Shown here: positions 1 through 6,701 of the stretch, one piece after another | Position numbering within the stretch: the stretch's first letter is position 1 | Layout of the letters: each line of letters begins with the position of its first letter | The notes under the pieces: generated by a model | What the model was told of the DNA's origin: nothing | Seen by the model: the letters and a program-made list of their open reading frames with translations, nothing else | Databases searched by the model: none | Made by a program: the position numbers and the translations under genes | NCBI GenBank assembly: GCA_034440595.1 | Contig: JAWXCH010000486.1 | Coordinates: 1-7,083 of the forward strand | Length of the DNA stretch: 7,083 bases | Source of the DNA: JAWXCH01 sp034440595 | GTDB taxonomy: Bacteria > Planctomycetota > Planctomycetia > Pirellulales > JALHPA01 | Direction of reading: 5' to 3'

Positions 1-639
1 ATGGTAGGCCGCATGAAAGATGACGACCTGATCGTCTACGGCACGGGCACTGCCAAAGAATTTGACCCGCTGGTCGATCAAGTGAATAAGGAGCATGGGT
101 TCAAAATCAAGCGTGTTCCCGGCGGTTTTGGACCGAGCGATCATGCTTCGTTCTATGCGGTGAAAATACCGGTGTTTCATATCTTCACTGGGCTGCACAA
201 CGACTACCACCGTCCTGGTGATGACACGCACAAACTGAACATCCACGGCATGGAGCGCGTTACGAATTTTGTTGGTCAGTTGGCACAAGAAGTGATTTCA
301 GCGGAGAAGCGGCCGGAGTACCAACGGGCCGACCGCGAAAGCATGCGTGCACCGGGCGAGTTACCCCTGGGGGACCGACCGTACTTCGGTAGCATTCCTA
401 ACCTGGTAAATACCGAGGAAGGGTACGCAATTCAAGGAGTTGCCAAGGATGGCCCTGCCGAAAAAGCGGGCCTGCAAGCGGGAGATATCATCGTGCGGCT
501 CGGCGACAACAAAATCGGCAATTTAGCGGATTTCGACAGCGCCCTGCGTAAATTTCAGGCTGGGGACGAGGCCGCCATTGAGGTGCTTCGCGATGCCAAA
601 CCGGTCAAACTGAAGGTGATTCTGGAACCTCCGCGGTAG
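1..639 (+). CDS. M28 family zinc metallopeptidase with C-terminal PDZ domain (C-terminal part; gene starts outside the window)
   Basis: This is the C-terminal end of an exported-type M28 aminopeptidase, a family that removes N-terminal residues using two zinc ions. The first codon is an ATG, but it is very probably internal: M-V-G-R at residues 1-4 matches the family's conserved internal D-M-V-G-R stretch, and the earlier zinc ligands (His, Asp, Glu) must lie upstream of the window. Visible M28 motifs are GPSDHASF at residues 44-51 and GLHNDYHRPGDD at 64-75, where His70 corresponds to the last zinc ligand. Residues about 122-209 form a bacterial PDZ domain (GYAIQGV, GPAEKAGLQAGDIIVRLGD, then a final beta strand), which usually binds C-terminal peptides or regulates the protease. 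The gene ends with TAG at 637-639. Family assignment is secure; the substrate and cell location are not visible because the signal sequence is missing. Confidence 0.93.
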   Translation: MVGRMKDDDLIVYGTGTAKEFDPLVDQVNKEHGFKIKRVPGGFGPSDHASFYAVKIPVFHIFTGLHNDYHRPGDDTHKLNIHGMERVTNFVGQLAQEVISAEKRPEYQRADRESMRAPGELPLGDRPYFGSIPNLVNTEEGYAIQGVAKDGPAEKAGLQAGDIIVRLGDNKIGNLADFDSALRKFQAGDEAAIEVLRDAKPVKLKVILEPPR

Positions 640-685
640 GTGCGGCTCGCGTAAATTTGCGGAGAATCGGGAACTAAAATTGTGC

Positions 686-725
686 CAATCGCTCTAAGTA
701 GTCACCATGTACCGATTGCCTTTTT
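686..725 (+). terminator. Possible terminator after the M28 peptidase
   Basis: Arms CAATCG (686-691) and CGATTG (713-718) are perfectly complementary, with a small inner GTA/TAC pairing, and are followed by CC and five T residues (721-725). It lies 46 bases past the peptidase stop codon. The stem is short and the loop long (21 bases), so this is only a weak Rho-independent candidate. Confidence 0.3.
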
Positions 726-820
726 AGCCATTTTCGACCGTTAGCTGATCTACTTCGATTGCCTGACAGCGTGACTAGAACTCCCATTTTGGGAAAATTT
801 GGCAGTCGAGCATGCGAATT

Positions 821-849
821 TTGCAGCAAGTAAACTTTTCGGTTAGGAT
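821..849 (+). promoter_or_regulatory. Possible sigma-70-like promoter for the anchored protein / ABC module
   Basis: TTGCAG (821-826) and TAGGAT (844-849) are separated by 17 bases, the ideal spacing, and lie about 57 bases before the start of the next gene. The hexamers match the consensus at only three and four of six positions, and planctomycete promoters are poorly defined, so this is the best candidate in the 640-906 spacer rather than a firm call. Confidence 0.25.
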
Positions 850-906
850 ACTTACGTCCAGTTAACCTGAGTCTGACCGCTACGGGACATTTTCGGAGGA
901 CGAACT

Positions 907-2034
907 ATGGGGCATCGCTGGTTCAACGCACTGATTGTCGTGTTTTGGCTTTCGACCATGACCTGGCTGCTGCTGGCCAAGGTTTTACCGCCATTGCGTG
1001 TTGGTGACCCTCCCAGTTACCAATCGATTTACGCCAGCATTTCAGAGAAGCCAGATCCTCCAGTCTGCTGGGATCTACTTTGGAATGACCGGTTAATCGG
1101 CTATTTGATCACTTCGATCAATCGGTCCGAATCGGGCATGACCGAGGTCAAGTCGCAGATTCATTTTTCACACTTGCCGCTGGAGGAATTGGTAGCAGCT
1201 TGGATGCGACCGCTGCTGCAACAGGCAATTCCTCCCGATTATAATCCAACGCTTGACGCTGACTACCGACTGCAGATTGATGCATCAGGCCAACTAATTG
1301 CATTAAGCTCCGTTATCCGACCGGGCGGACAGCACGAAGCTTGCATCATCAGCGGAAAAGTCGAAGGCCCACATTTGCGGATCTCCATTGAAAGCGGATT
1401 GTCCAACAAGCCCATTGAGCGACTGTTACCAGCCAATGATTTGGTCTATAACGAGCTGGCACCTGACTCTCGGCTGCCAGGGCTAAGTGTTGGACAAAGT
1501 TGGACAGCCAAGGCGTTTAGCCCGTTGCGTGGGAACAGCGGCCTTGAGGTTCTTCAGGCCGAGGTGGAAAGCAGTGTTTCGATTAAAACGGGTGACCAGA
1601 CTCATCAGGCACTGGTCGTCGTCTATCGTAGCGACTCTGGCTCGATGTTTGGTGCCTCGCGCGAGCCGCGCAGCAAATTGTGGGTTGATGAGGAGGGAAA
1701 CGTTATCAAGCAAGTAGTCTATTTGCTGGGCAAGCGACTAACCTTTGAGCGTGCCGGCGACAAACGTTCGCAAGAGTTGCTGGTCGAAGCAGAGCATCGC
1801 GAGGAGGAGTTGCAGGACTTCAAACGTCAACGGCACCGACGCCGAATGATGAGGTCCGACCGAGATTTCACGCCCATGCTGGATCAATTCAACGAAGGGC
1901 AGGAACTAGATGCTTTGCCACAAAACGAAGATGCCGAATCGACAGGCGAAGGAAATCCAATTTATGAAATGCTTGAGTTTGGTCGTCGGCATCTGAAAGC
2001 CGCCGAACCGACGCCTGCCACTCCTCCAGAGTAA
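907..2034 (+). CDS. Membrane-anchored protein of unknown function upstream of an ABC exporter
   Basis: I do not recognise a named family. The 375-residue protein has one N-terminal hydrophobic segment (about residues 7-28) after a short basic head and no obvious cleavage site, so it is probably anchored in the inner membrane with the rest outside the cytoplasm. Residues about 50-285 look like a beta-rich soluble domain (alternating strands, W-T-A-K near 199-202, LWVDEEGNVIKQVV at 258-271). Residues about 290-325 are highly charged and likely helical (EAEHREEE then KRQRHRRR), followed by an acidic, Pro/Thr-ending tail. The start is well supported: GGAGGA at 895-900 lies six bases before the ATG. 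It sits on the same strand 138 bases before the ATPase gene, which suggests a role with that transporter, but this is only context. Confidence 0.85.
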   Translation: MGHRWFNALIVVFWLSTMTWLLLAKVLPPLRVGDPPSYQSIYASISEKPDPPVCWDLLWNDRLIGYLITSINRSESGMTEVKSQIHFSHLPLEELVAAWMRPLLQQAIPPDYNPTLDADYRLQIDASGQLIALSSVIRPGGQHEACIISGKVEGPHLRISIESGLSNKPIERLLPANDLVYNELAPDSRLPGLSVGQSWTAKAFSPLRGNSGLEVLQAEVESSVSIKTGDQTHQALVVVYRSDSGSMFGASREPRSKLWVDEEGNVIKQVVYLLGKRLTFERAGDKRSQELLVEAEHREEELQDFKRQRHRRRMMRSDRDFTPMLDQFNEGQELDALPQNEDAESTGEGNPIYEMLEFGRRHLKAAEPTPATPPE

Positions 2035-2172
2035 CCATCGTGAAGGGAAAAAAGTGGGCGCCCAGCTAGAGTGCAAAGCCTACAGCTTGCCCACGATTGC
2101 CAACACAGTCCTGAAAAATTCCGCCTGTTCCCGCTAAGCTTTCACAATCAGAGATTTAATCCCCCAGGCGGT
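2035..2172. other. Spacer between anchored protein and ATPase, with a possible RNA hairpin
   Basis: This 138-base gap is read as noncoding if the ATPase starts at 2173. It holds the perfect palindrome TGGGCGCCCA (2055-2064) and a longer-range pairing GTGGGC (2054-2059) with GCCCAC (2089-2094); these two compete. There is no T-run after either, so a processing or folding element is more likely than a terminator. No good promoter was seen. Confidence 0.3.
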
Positions 2173-2958
2173 ATGATTGAGTTGGATAAGGTCCGTCGCA
2201 CGTACGGCAACAAAGTCGCAGTGGCGGGCCTGGATCTGAAAGTCGACAGCGGCGAACTGTTTGCCTTTCTTGGCCCAAACGGTGCCGGCAAAACCACGAC
2301 CATCAAAATGCTGGTTGGATTGCTACGACCAAGCTCGGGAACACTGAAAGTCTGCGGGTACAACGTCGTGGATCAATCGCGTGAGGCGAATCATCTACTT
2401 GGTTACGTCCCCGACGAACCCTATCTGTACGACAAACTCACAGGGCGCGAATTCTTGCAGTTTGTCGGGGACATGCATGGATTGTCCAATTCAGAAATTC
2501 AATTGCGCACCGACCGCGAGATTGCGAACTTTGCGCTGCACGAGTTTGTCGACGAGCTTTCCGAGAACTATTCTCACGGAATGAAGCAACGACTGGCGTT
2601 TGCCGCATCACTCATGCACGATCCGGCTGTGCTGATTGTCGATGAACCGATGGTCGGGCTGGACCCGCGCAGCGCGCGGCTGGTCAAGGATCTGCTGCGG
2701 CGCAAGGCGTCGGAAGGGACCACGGTTTTTATGTCGACGCATTCACTGGCCGTGGCCGAGGAAATTTCGGACCGGATTGGCGTAGTGGACCGCGGAAAGC
2801 TGCGTTTCCTCGGCACGCTCGCCGATCTGCGCTTTCGCCTGGCGCAAGAGCAAACGTCGCTGGAGGATCTCTATCTGGCACTGACATCACAGGCCGCCGA
2901 CGAGAGTGACGCGCACCTTCCGGCGGATGCGGATGTCGAAACCCCTGTCAATGATTGA
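2173..2958 (+). CDS. ABC-2 type exporter ATP-binding protein
   Basis: A 261-residue nucleotide-binding domain that should hydrolyse ATP to power the neighbouring permease at the cytoplasmic face. Motifs in order: Walker A GPNGAGKT (34-41), a degenerate Q-loop GYVPDEPYLYDKLT with Asp81 where many ABC proteins have Gln, a variant signature YSHGMKQR (133-140, His in place of the usual residue before Gly), Walker B AVLIVDEP (152-159) with catalytic Glu158, D-loop GLDP (162-165) and the switch His190 in MSTH. This is the layout of the drug/antibiotic-exporter ATPase group paired with ABC-2 permeases. An upstream in-frame GTG at 2071 would add 34 residues, but these have no family character and the domain begins normally at MIELDKV, so ATG 2173 is preferred although its ribosome site (AGG at 2166-2168) is weak. 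The C-terminus is an acidic tail. Substrate unknown. Confidence 0.93.
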   Translation: MIELDKVRRTYGNKVAVAGLDLKVDSGELFAFLGPNGAGKTTTIKMLVGLLRPSSGTLKVCGYNVVDQSREANHLLGYVPDEPYLYDKLTGREFLQFVGDMHGLSNSEIQLRTDREIANFALHEFVDELSENYSHGMKQRLAFAASLMHDPAVLIVDEPMVGLDPRSARLVKDLLRRKASEGTTVFMSTHSLAVAEEISDRIGVVDRGKLRFLGTLADLRFRLAQEQTSLEDLYLALTSQAADESDAHLPADADVETPVND

Positions 2959-3022
2959 CCGCTGTAAGTACCACGCGATAGCGTCCGGTTCGATTTTGCA
3001 GGCTCCCCCGACCACCGCTGGA

Positions 3023-3031
3023 TGATACAAT
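3023..3031 (+). promoter_or_regulatory. Possible extended -10 promoter element before the permease
   Basis: TG, one base, then TACAAT (3026-3031) forms an extended -10 motif with five of six consensus bases. It is 41 bases before the permease start, in the 114-base gap after the ATPase. No -35 box is found at a suitable distance. It could give the permease its own transcript in addition to read-through from upstream. Confidence 0.25.
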
Positions 3032-3058
3032 CAGCCTGAATCTATTTACCCCCTTTGT

Positions 3059-3063
3059 AAAGG
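3059..3063 (+). promoter_or_regulatory. Ribosome binding site supporting the GTG start of the permease, partly masked by a small hairpin
   Basis: AAAGG at 3059-3063 sits nine bases before GTG 3073 and decides that start, since no suitable ATG lies before the first membrane segment. The same bases are the right arm of CCTTT-GT-AAAGG (3052-3063), so a small local fold could reduce access of the ribosome. The stem is only four to five pairs and its effect is speculative. Confidence 0.45.
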
Positions 3064-3072
3064 TGCTGTGAC

Positions 3073-4860
3073 GTGGACGCTTCCTCTGCCACTCCATCCG
3101 TGACGACGACCGGCCGCGCGCCGCTGGTGTTGTTGTCGCTGGATGAAGAGCGGCAGATTTTCTGGAAACTGCGTCGGCGATTGGTGACCAGCACTCTCCT
3201 GGACAAGCTGCGCAATCATCGTCTGCGAATGACACTGATTGCCAGCCTGAGCCTGTTTTTTTGGGTCGGGCTGTTCTGGCTGTTCTACGAGGGATTTTAT
3301 TTCTTGCAGCCGGTACCGGACGTGGTTCCGCCGCTGTACAACGCGTTTTTCGCGTCGTTGTTTATCATGCTGCTGTTTTCCTCGGCCATTCTTCTCTATA
3401 GCGGGTTGTATCGCTCATCGGAAACTGCGTTTCTGTTGACGCAACCGGTACGGCCCGAGCGGATCTTTACCTACAAATTTCAAGAAACCGTCTGGTTCAG
3501 TAGCTGGGGATTTGTCCTGATGGGAAGTCCGATGCTGGTGGCCAATGGACTGGTAGCCGAAGCACCGTGGTACTTCTACGTGTTTTTGTTGCCGTTCATC
3601 GTGGTATTTGTTTACATCCCGGCCGGTATGGGGGCGGTTCTCTGTCTGGCTATTGTCAACTGGCTGCCTCGCATTCGCGTGCATGCACTCGCCATCACGC
3701 TGTCGCTGGTCACCCTGCTGGTGATTTGGATCGGTTGGAGCGTCTTTCAAGGAACGCAATCAGACCTGCTGACTCCGCGCTGGGTTCAGGAATTGTCGGA
3801 TCGCATGCGTTTTACCGAGCAGCGGCTGTTGCCCAGTTGGTGGCTGAGCGCCGGGTTGCTCGAGGCAACTCGTCCGGCCAACAGTCAGAACGCCGATTAT
3901 CTCCCCTGGACCGAGAGTGCGATGTTTCTGACGTTGCTATTTTCCAACGCATTGTTTTTTCATTTGCTGGCTGCCTGGATGGCGCGACGCTTATATCGCT
4001 CCAGCTATAGTCGCCTGCAAAGTGAGATCAGCGTCAAGCGACGCGTGCTGCGGTTTGCGGTGGACGATGCACTGCGGCGATGGTTGACCTTTATACCGAT
4101 GCAGATTCGCGTGCTATTCATCAAAGAACTGCGACTCTTTCGCCGCGATCCGGTGCAATGGTTGCAGTTTGTAATCTTCTTTGCACTGCTGGCGATTTAC
4201 TTCGTCAACATTCGTCGGTTCACCTACAACACCATGTACTCGGCGATGATCGGGTTTCTGAATCTGGCGGTCGTAGGCCTCATTTTATCGACTTTTACCA
4301 CGCGATTCATTTTTCCGATGGTCAGTCTGGAGGGGAAGCGTTTTTGGATTCTCGGGCTGTTGCCCCTCAATCGCAATACGATCCTCTGGGTCAAATTTGT
4401 ATTTGCCGCAGTCGGCTCCTGGATTCCATGTACACTGCTGATTCTGCTAAGCGATTGGATGCTGAATATTCCAAACAAAATGATTCTGATTCACCAGGTG
4501 ACTTGCCTGGCGCTCTGTGCCGGCCTGTCGGCAATTGCCGTTGGCCTTGGCGCGCTTATGCCAGACCTGCGAGAAAGTTCGCCATCAAAAATCGCTGCCG
4601 GCTTTGGAGGCACTCTAAATCTGGTCATTAGCGCGGTCTATATCATGCTGGTGATTTTGCTGACCGCGGCACCCTACCATTTGCAAATGGCACTGCAACA
4701 AGGGATTCTGGCCGACGATCGCGTGCATCCAGTACTGCGATTTATTGGCAGCGACGAAGGCGTACTGGCCGGCTGCTTGGCCACTTCGCTGGTCGGAATT
4801 GCGGCCACACTCTGGCCGCTTCGCATGGGCATGCGCGCATTTCAGCGGATGGAATTCTAA
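3073..4860 (+). CDS. ABC-2 type exporter permease, two half-permeases in one chain
   Basis: A 595-residue inner-membrane protein expected to form the translocation path for the ATPase encoded just upstream. About twelve hydrophobic segments can be seen, near residues 53-76, 88-112, 140-160, 166-195, 203-225, 281-303, 361-380, 388-409, 438-460, 474-496, 508-533 and 562-583. The two halves look alike: each begins with a basic amphipathic stretch (LRNHRLRM near 46-53; KELRLFRRDP at 351-360), then two membrane segments, then the ABC-2-like loop P-x5-I-x3-K-F (125-136 and 431-442, offset 306). A basic linker (about 304-345) joins them. The start is GTG 3073, supported by AAAGG nine bases upstream. 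The gene follows the ATPase by 114 bases. Membrane ABC permease is clear; the exact family name and exported substrate are not. Confidence 0.88.
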   Translation: MDASSATPSVTTTGRAPLVLLSLDEERQIFWKLRRRLVTSTLLDKLRNHRLRMTLIASLSLFFWVGLFWLFYEGFYFLQPVPDVVPPLYNAFFASLFIMLLFSSAILLYSGLYRSSETAFLLTQPVRPERIFTYKFQETVWFSSWGFVLMGSPMLVANGLVAEAPWYFYVFLLPFIVVFVYIPAGMGAVLCLAIVNWLPRIRVHALAITLSLVTLLVIWIGWSVFQGTQSDLLTPRWVQELSDRMRFTEQRLLPSWWLSAGLLEATRPANSQNADYLPWTESAMFLTLLFSNALFFHLLAAWMARRLYRSSYSRLQSEISVKRRVLRFAVDDALRRWLTFIPMQIRVLFIKELRLFRRDPVQWLQFVIFFALLAIYFVNIRRFTYNTMYSAMIGFLNLAVVGLILSTFTTRFIFPMVSLEGKRFWILGLLPLNRNTILWVKFVFAAVGSWIPCTLLILLSDWMLNIPNKMILIHQVTCLALCAGLSAIAVGLGALMPDLRESSPSKIAAGFGGTLNLVISAVYIMLVILLTAAPYHLQMALQQGILADDRVHPVLRFIGSDEGVLAGCLATSLVGIAATLWPLRMGMRAFQRMEF

Positions 4861-4865
4861 CGACC

Positions 4866-4902
4866 CGGTTGCGTGTCGTCTGATCGGCAGCACTGCCAAC
4901 CG
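4866..4902. terminator. Possible shared terminator between convergent genes
   Basis: The permease and the cyclase genes converge with only 42 bases between their stop codons. In this gap CGGTTG (4866-4871) pairs with CAACCG (4897-4902), and an alternative smaller hairpin GGCA-GCAC-TGCC occupies 4886-4897; they share one base. A structure readable from both strands fits a shared terminator, but neither side has a T-run. Confidence 0.25.
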
Positions 4903-5823
4903 CTATGCCAACGTCGCCGGTGGAAAACTTGCTGGCGACTCGATCCGTGTCAGTGGCATCTCAGCAGAGTCAAGGACCTTCATTTTAATTGAGTCCTTCT
5001 CATCGTGCTTGACCATATACATCAGGCTGTCGGCCGCATCGACCAACTGCTCAATCGAGTCTGGAGGTATCGCATAAGTCGCGACCCCCATGCTGAAGGT
5101 CACGCTCCAGCCATTGCGTCGCATTTCCATCAGCAATTCCTCACGCAGTCGACTTGCGAACTGCTTCATCTCACTGATCGGTACTTCGCTGATGATCAAG
5201 ACGAACTCGTCACCGCCTAGCCGCGACACCACATCCGTTGGGCGACAATTGCATAGTAGCGACCGTGCGATCACTTGCAGTACTAAATCGCCGGTGGCAT
5301 GTCCTAACTGATCGTTGACCGCTTTGAATCCATCGCAATCAATGAAGATCGCCGAAATCGGTGCCCCCCTGCGGCTGCAACGAGCTAATTCACGCGTCCC
5401 TAGGTCAAACAACATCTGGCGATTGGCTAGCCCCGTCAAGCCGTCGTGGCTGGCCAACGATCGTTCCCGTTCCATAGCGTCCCTCAGTTTCGACAAAACA
5501 TAGGCAAAGGCTGCCAGCATCGAAAAGCGGACCAGTGCATCCCAATAGTGAGCGATGTCTGGAAATGGACCAAATGGGGCAATGATGTCATCCACGATCC
5601 ACAGCACCGAGCTGATCAGCGCTAGCACCACGGCAGTGCGAAAACCCTGCAGCCAGGCTGCGATCGAGATAATCGGAAAATAGAAAACGTACAGCGAAAG
5701 TTGATCGCCGGTGAGATAGTCCAGTATCGCGACCATGACGGTCACAAACAGCAGGATCGCGTTGGTCCAGAACGATCCCAGCCGGGCCAGGTAGGACAGT
5801 ATTGCTTCGCAAATTCCCATCAT
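4903..5823 (-). CDS. Membrane-bound diguanylate cyclase (GGDEF domain)
   Basis: Makes cyclic di-GMP from two GTP, the second messenger for surface attachment versus motility. The 306-residue protein has about four hydrophobic segments (near 17-35, 42-59, 61-81 and 94-113) as a membrane sensor module I cannot name, then a full GGDEF domain from about 125 to 285. Hallmarks are HDGLTGLANR (126-135), the metal-binding FIDCDGFKAVND (160-171), RLGGDEF with the intact active motif GGDEF at 203-207, and RPTD at 194-197, an RxxD product-inhibition site exactly five residues before GGDEF. It should therefore be active and feedback-inhibited. No EAL domain is attached. I chose the ATG at 5823 (another ATG follows at 5820); the frame stays open to a TTG at 5946, but the extra 41 residues are not domain-like. 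The start has only a weak ribosome site. It converges with the permease and is divergent from the lipoprotein gene. Confidence 0.92.
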   Translation of the reverse strand: MMGICEAILSYLARLGSFWTNAILLFVTVMVAILDYLTGDQLSLYVFYFPIISIAAWLQGFRTAVVLALISSVLWIVDDIIAPFGPFPDIAHYWDALVRFSMLAAFAYVLSKLRDAMERERSLASHDGLTGLANRQMLFDLGTRELARCSRRGAPISAIFIDCDGFKAVNDQLGHATGDLVLQVIARSLLCNCRPTDVVSRLGGDEFVLIISEVPISEMKQFASRLREELLMEMRRNGWSVTFSMGVATYAIPPDSIEQLVDAADSLMYMVKHDEKDSIKMKVLDSAEMPLTRIESPASFPPATLA

Positions 5824-5913
5824 GACTTCATTAAAATCTACTGAAATAGGAGTGCCAATACTTGCTGTTTTTCTCGACCAGGGCCAAGAGCGGTCCCCGT
5901 GAAATCCAGCTTC

Positions 5914-5933
5914 GCCGCCAGGCAACCGGCGGC
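5914..5933. repeat. GC-rich inverted repeat in the cyclase leader
   Basis: GCCGCC (5914-5919) and GGCGGC (5928-5933) are perfect six-base arms around an eight-base loop. It lies about 90 bases before the preferred cyclase start, so it would fold in the 5' leader of that mRNA if transcription starts further upstream. No T-run follows on either strand, which argues against a terminator; operator or RNA structural element are possible. Confidence 0.35.
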
Positions 5934-6109
5934 ACAAAATCCGCAATCGATACGCCTGATTTTAGTTTAGGTTCAAAATTGCGGGAAATACAAAATAGCG
6001 AACTTTGGTGATGTAGGCGAAGGCCCGGTTTCCGTGATTATACCGGCTGTACGAATTTTCTCGATTCTGATGATCGTGCCGGTCGATAGACCCAATGGCC
6101 CCTGGCGAT

Positions 6110-6140
6110 TTGACCAGAATGCCATACGGTCTGCGATTAA
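6110..6140 (+). promoter_or_regulatory. Possible promoter of the cysteine-rich lipoprotein gene
   Basis: TTGACC (6110-6115) matches five of six bases of a -35 box. The best -10 is GATTAA (6135-6140) at a long spacing of 19 bases and only three matches. It lies about 43 bases before the gene, a sensible distance, but the call is weak. Confidence 0.2.
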
Positions 6141-6182
6141 ATTAGTGGGGCCGCGCTTTTATCATCAGAGGGGGATTCTCCG

Positions 6183-6509
6183 ATGCTGGCTCGAAAATTG
6201 ATTGCCTTGTACGCAATCCTGGTGCTTTGCACGTCTAGTGGCTGCTGTATCCGCCGAATGCTTTGCGCGGAATGCTGCGATCCGTGCGATCGCGGGGCAT
6301 TCACGTACTATCCCGGCAATAGCTGTGGCGAGGCCTATTACGGCGACTGGCATAGCTACCCACCCAAGTGCGAGCCGTGTGACCAATGTGGCAACTACAT
6401 AGGACCAAAAGGCTCACAGGTCGCTGCACGCCGTGGCGCACCCCGACTGGCGTCGCACCAAGCTCCGGTCTCCGAGGCATCGTCCGAGTGCACCTCTTGT
6501 GGGCACTAA
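6183..6509 (+). CDS. Small cysteine-rich lipoprotein of unknown function
   Basis: A 108-residue protein whose N-terminus looks like a lipoprotein signal: basic M-L-A-R-K, a hydrophobic core to residue 15, then C-T-S-S-G-C with Cys21 as the probable lipidated residue. The lipobox (S-S-G-C) is slightly unusual, lacking the typical Leu at -3. The mature part would hold 12 cysteines, grouped as CxxCCxxC (28-35), CxxCxxC (63-69) and CxxC (103-106), with one more at 48. A Tyr/Gly-rich stretch lies between the clusters and the tail (about 75-100) is low in structure. Such clusters could form disulfides or bind metal, but I recognise no family. The start is supported by the purine-rich AGAGGGGG (6167-6174) eight bases before the ATG. 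Small secreted cysteine-rich proteins are common in planctomycetes, which fits the rest of the window. Confidence 0.8.
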   Translation: MLARKLIALYAILVLCTSSGCCIRRMLCAECCDPCDRGAFTYYPGNSCGEAYYGDWHSYPPKCEPCDQCGNYIGPKGSQVAARRGAPRLASHQAPVSEASSECTSCGH

Positions 6510-6538
6510 CGTGTAGTCACGAATGAAAGTTCGGGTGC

Positions 6539-6560
6539 CACTGCTGGCTTGCCAGCAGTG
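6539..6560. repeat. Perfect palindrome, REP-like or terminator hairpin
   Basis: CACTGCTGGC (6539-6548), a TT spacer, and its exact reverse complement GCCAGCAGTG (6551-6560). It starts 30 bases after the lipoprotein stop codon. The ten-pair GC-rich stem could halt transcription of the lipoprotein gene, but no T-run follows (CATTGCATTT), so a dispersed extragenic palindromic repeat is an equal or better reading. Confidence 0.7.
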
Positions 6561-6587
6561 CATTGCATTTACGGCGCTCTCAGGCGT

Positions 6588-6629
6588 ATTGTAGCCATCA
6601 CGCTCCGCATAGTAGCCATCACGCTCCGC
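6588..6629 (+). repeat. Tandem 21-base direct repeat, two copies
   Basis: Two adjacent units at 6588-6608 and 6609-6629 differ at a single base (third position T or A). Both contain the 18-base core GTAGCCATCACGCTCCGC. The second copy continues into GAGAT, giving an imperfect palindrome around TCACGC-TCC-GCGAGA. An inverted relative lies at 6708-6728. Confidence 0.9.
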
Positions 6630-6701
6630 GAGATGGAGCAGTGCGGTTGGCCGAGAATCAACGCACGAACCAACTTCACCCGCTGCCAGCCATCACTTCT
6701 T

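Larger units (their letters stand above)
5824..6182. other. 359-base divergent spacer between cyclase and lipoprotein genes
   Basis: I see no gene here. It must carry the promoters for both neighbours. On the minus strand a TAAAAT element (5959-5964) could be a -10 for the cyclase but lacks a partner -35. A GC-rich hairpin is listed separately. A weak pair CCGGT (6025-6029) and ACCGG (6042-6046) is also present. I compared the cyclase leader by eye with cyclic di-GMP riboswitches and found no match. Confidence 0.5.

Noticed and set aside
2948..3235. Minus-strand frame of 95 codons across the ATPase-permease gap
   Set aside because: It overlaps the permease start antisense, is rich in Arg and Ser as antisense frames often are, and has no recognisable domain.
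3567..4631. Two frames (147 and 183 codons) inside the permease gene
   Set aside because: They overlap the permease in another frame, have no membrane or domain signature, and the permease frame shows a consistent pattern of twelve hydrophobic segments.
5824..5946. N-terminal extension of the cyclase from TTG 5946
   Set aside because: The added 41 residues are basic, Pro/Gly-rich and lack membrane or domain character; the two ATG codons at 5823 and 5820 immediately precede a normal membrane module.
5838..5965. Short minus-strand frame ending at 5838, with a tail GPGREKQQVLALLFQ, as a possible gene remnant
   Set aside because: It has no ATG, GTG or TTG at a usable position, is about 40 codons long, and I recognise no family. 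Kept as untranslated leader of the cyclase gene.
5824..6182. Cyclic di-GMP riboswitch in front of the cyclase gene
   Set aside because: I found no conserved core of either known class by eye; only one simple GC hairpin is present. A covariance-model search would settle it.
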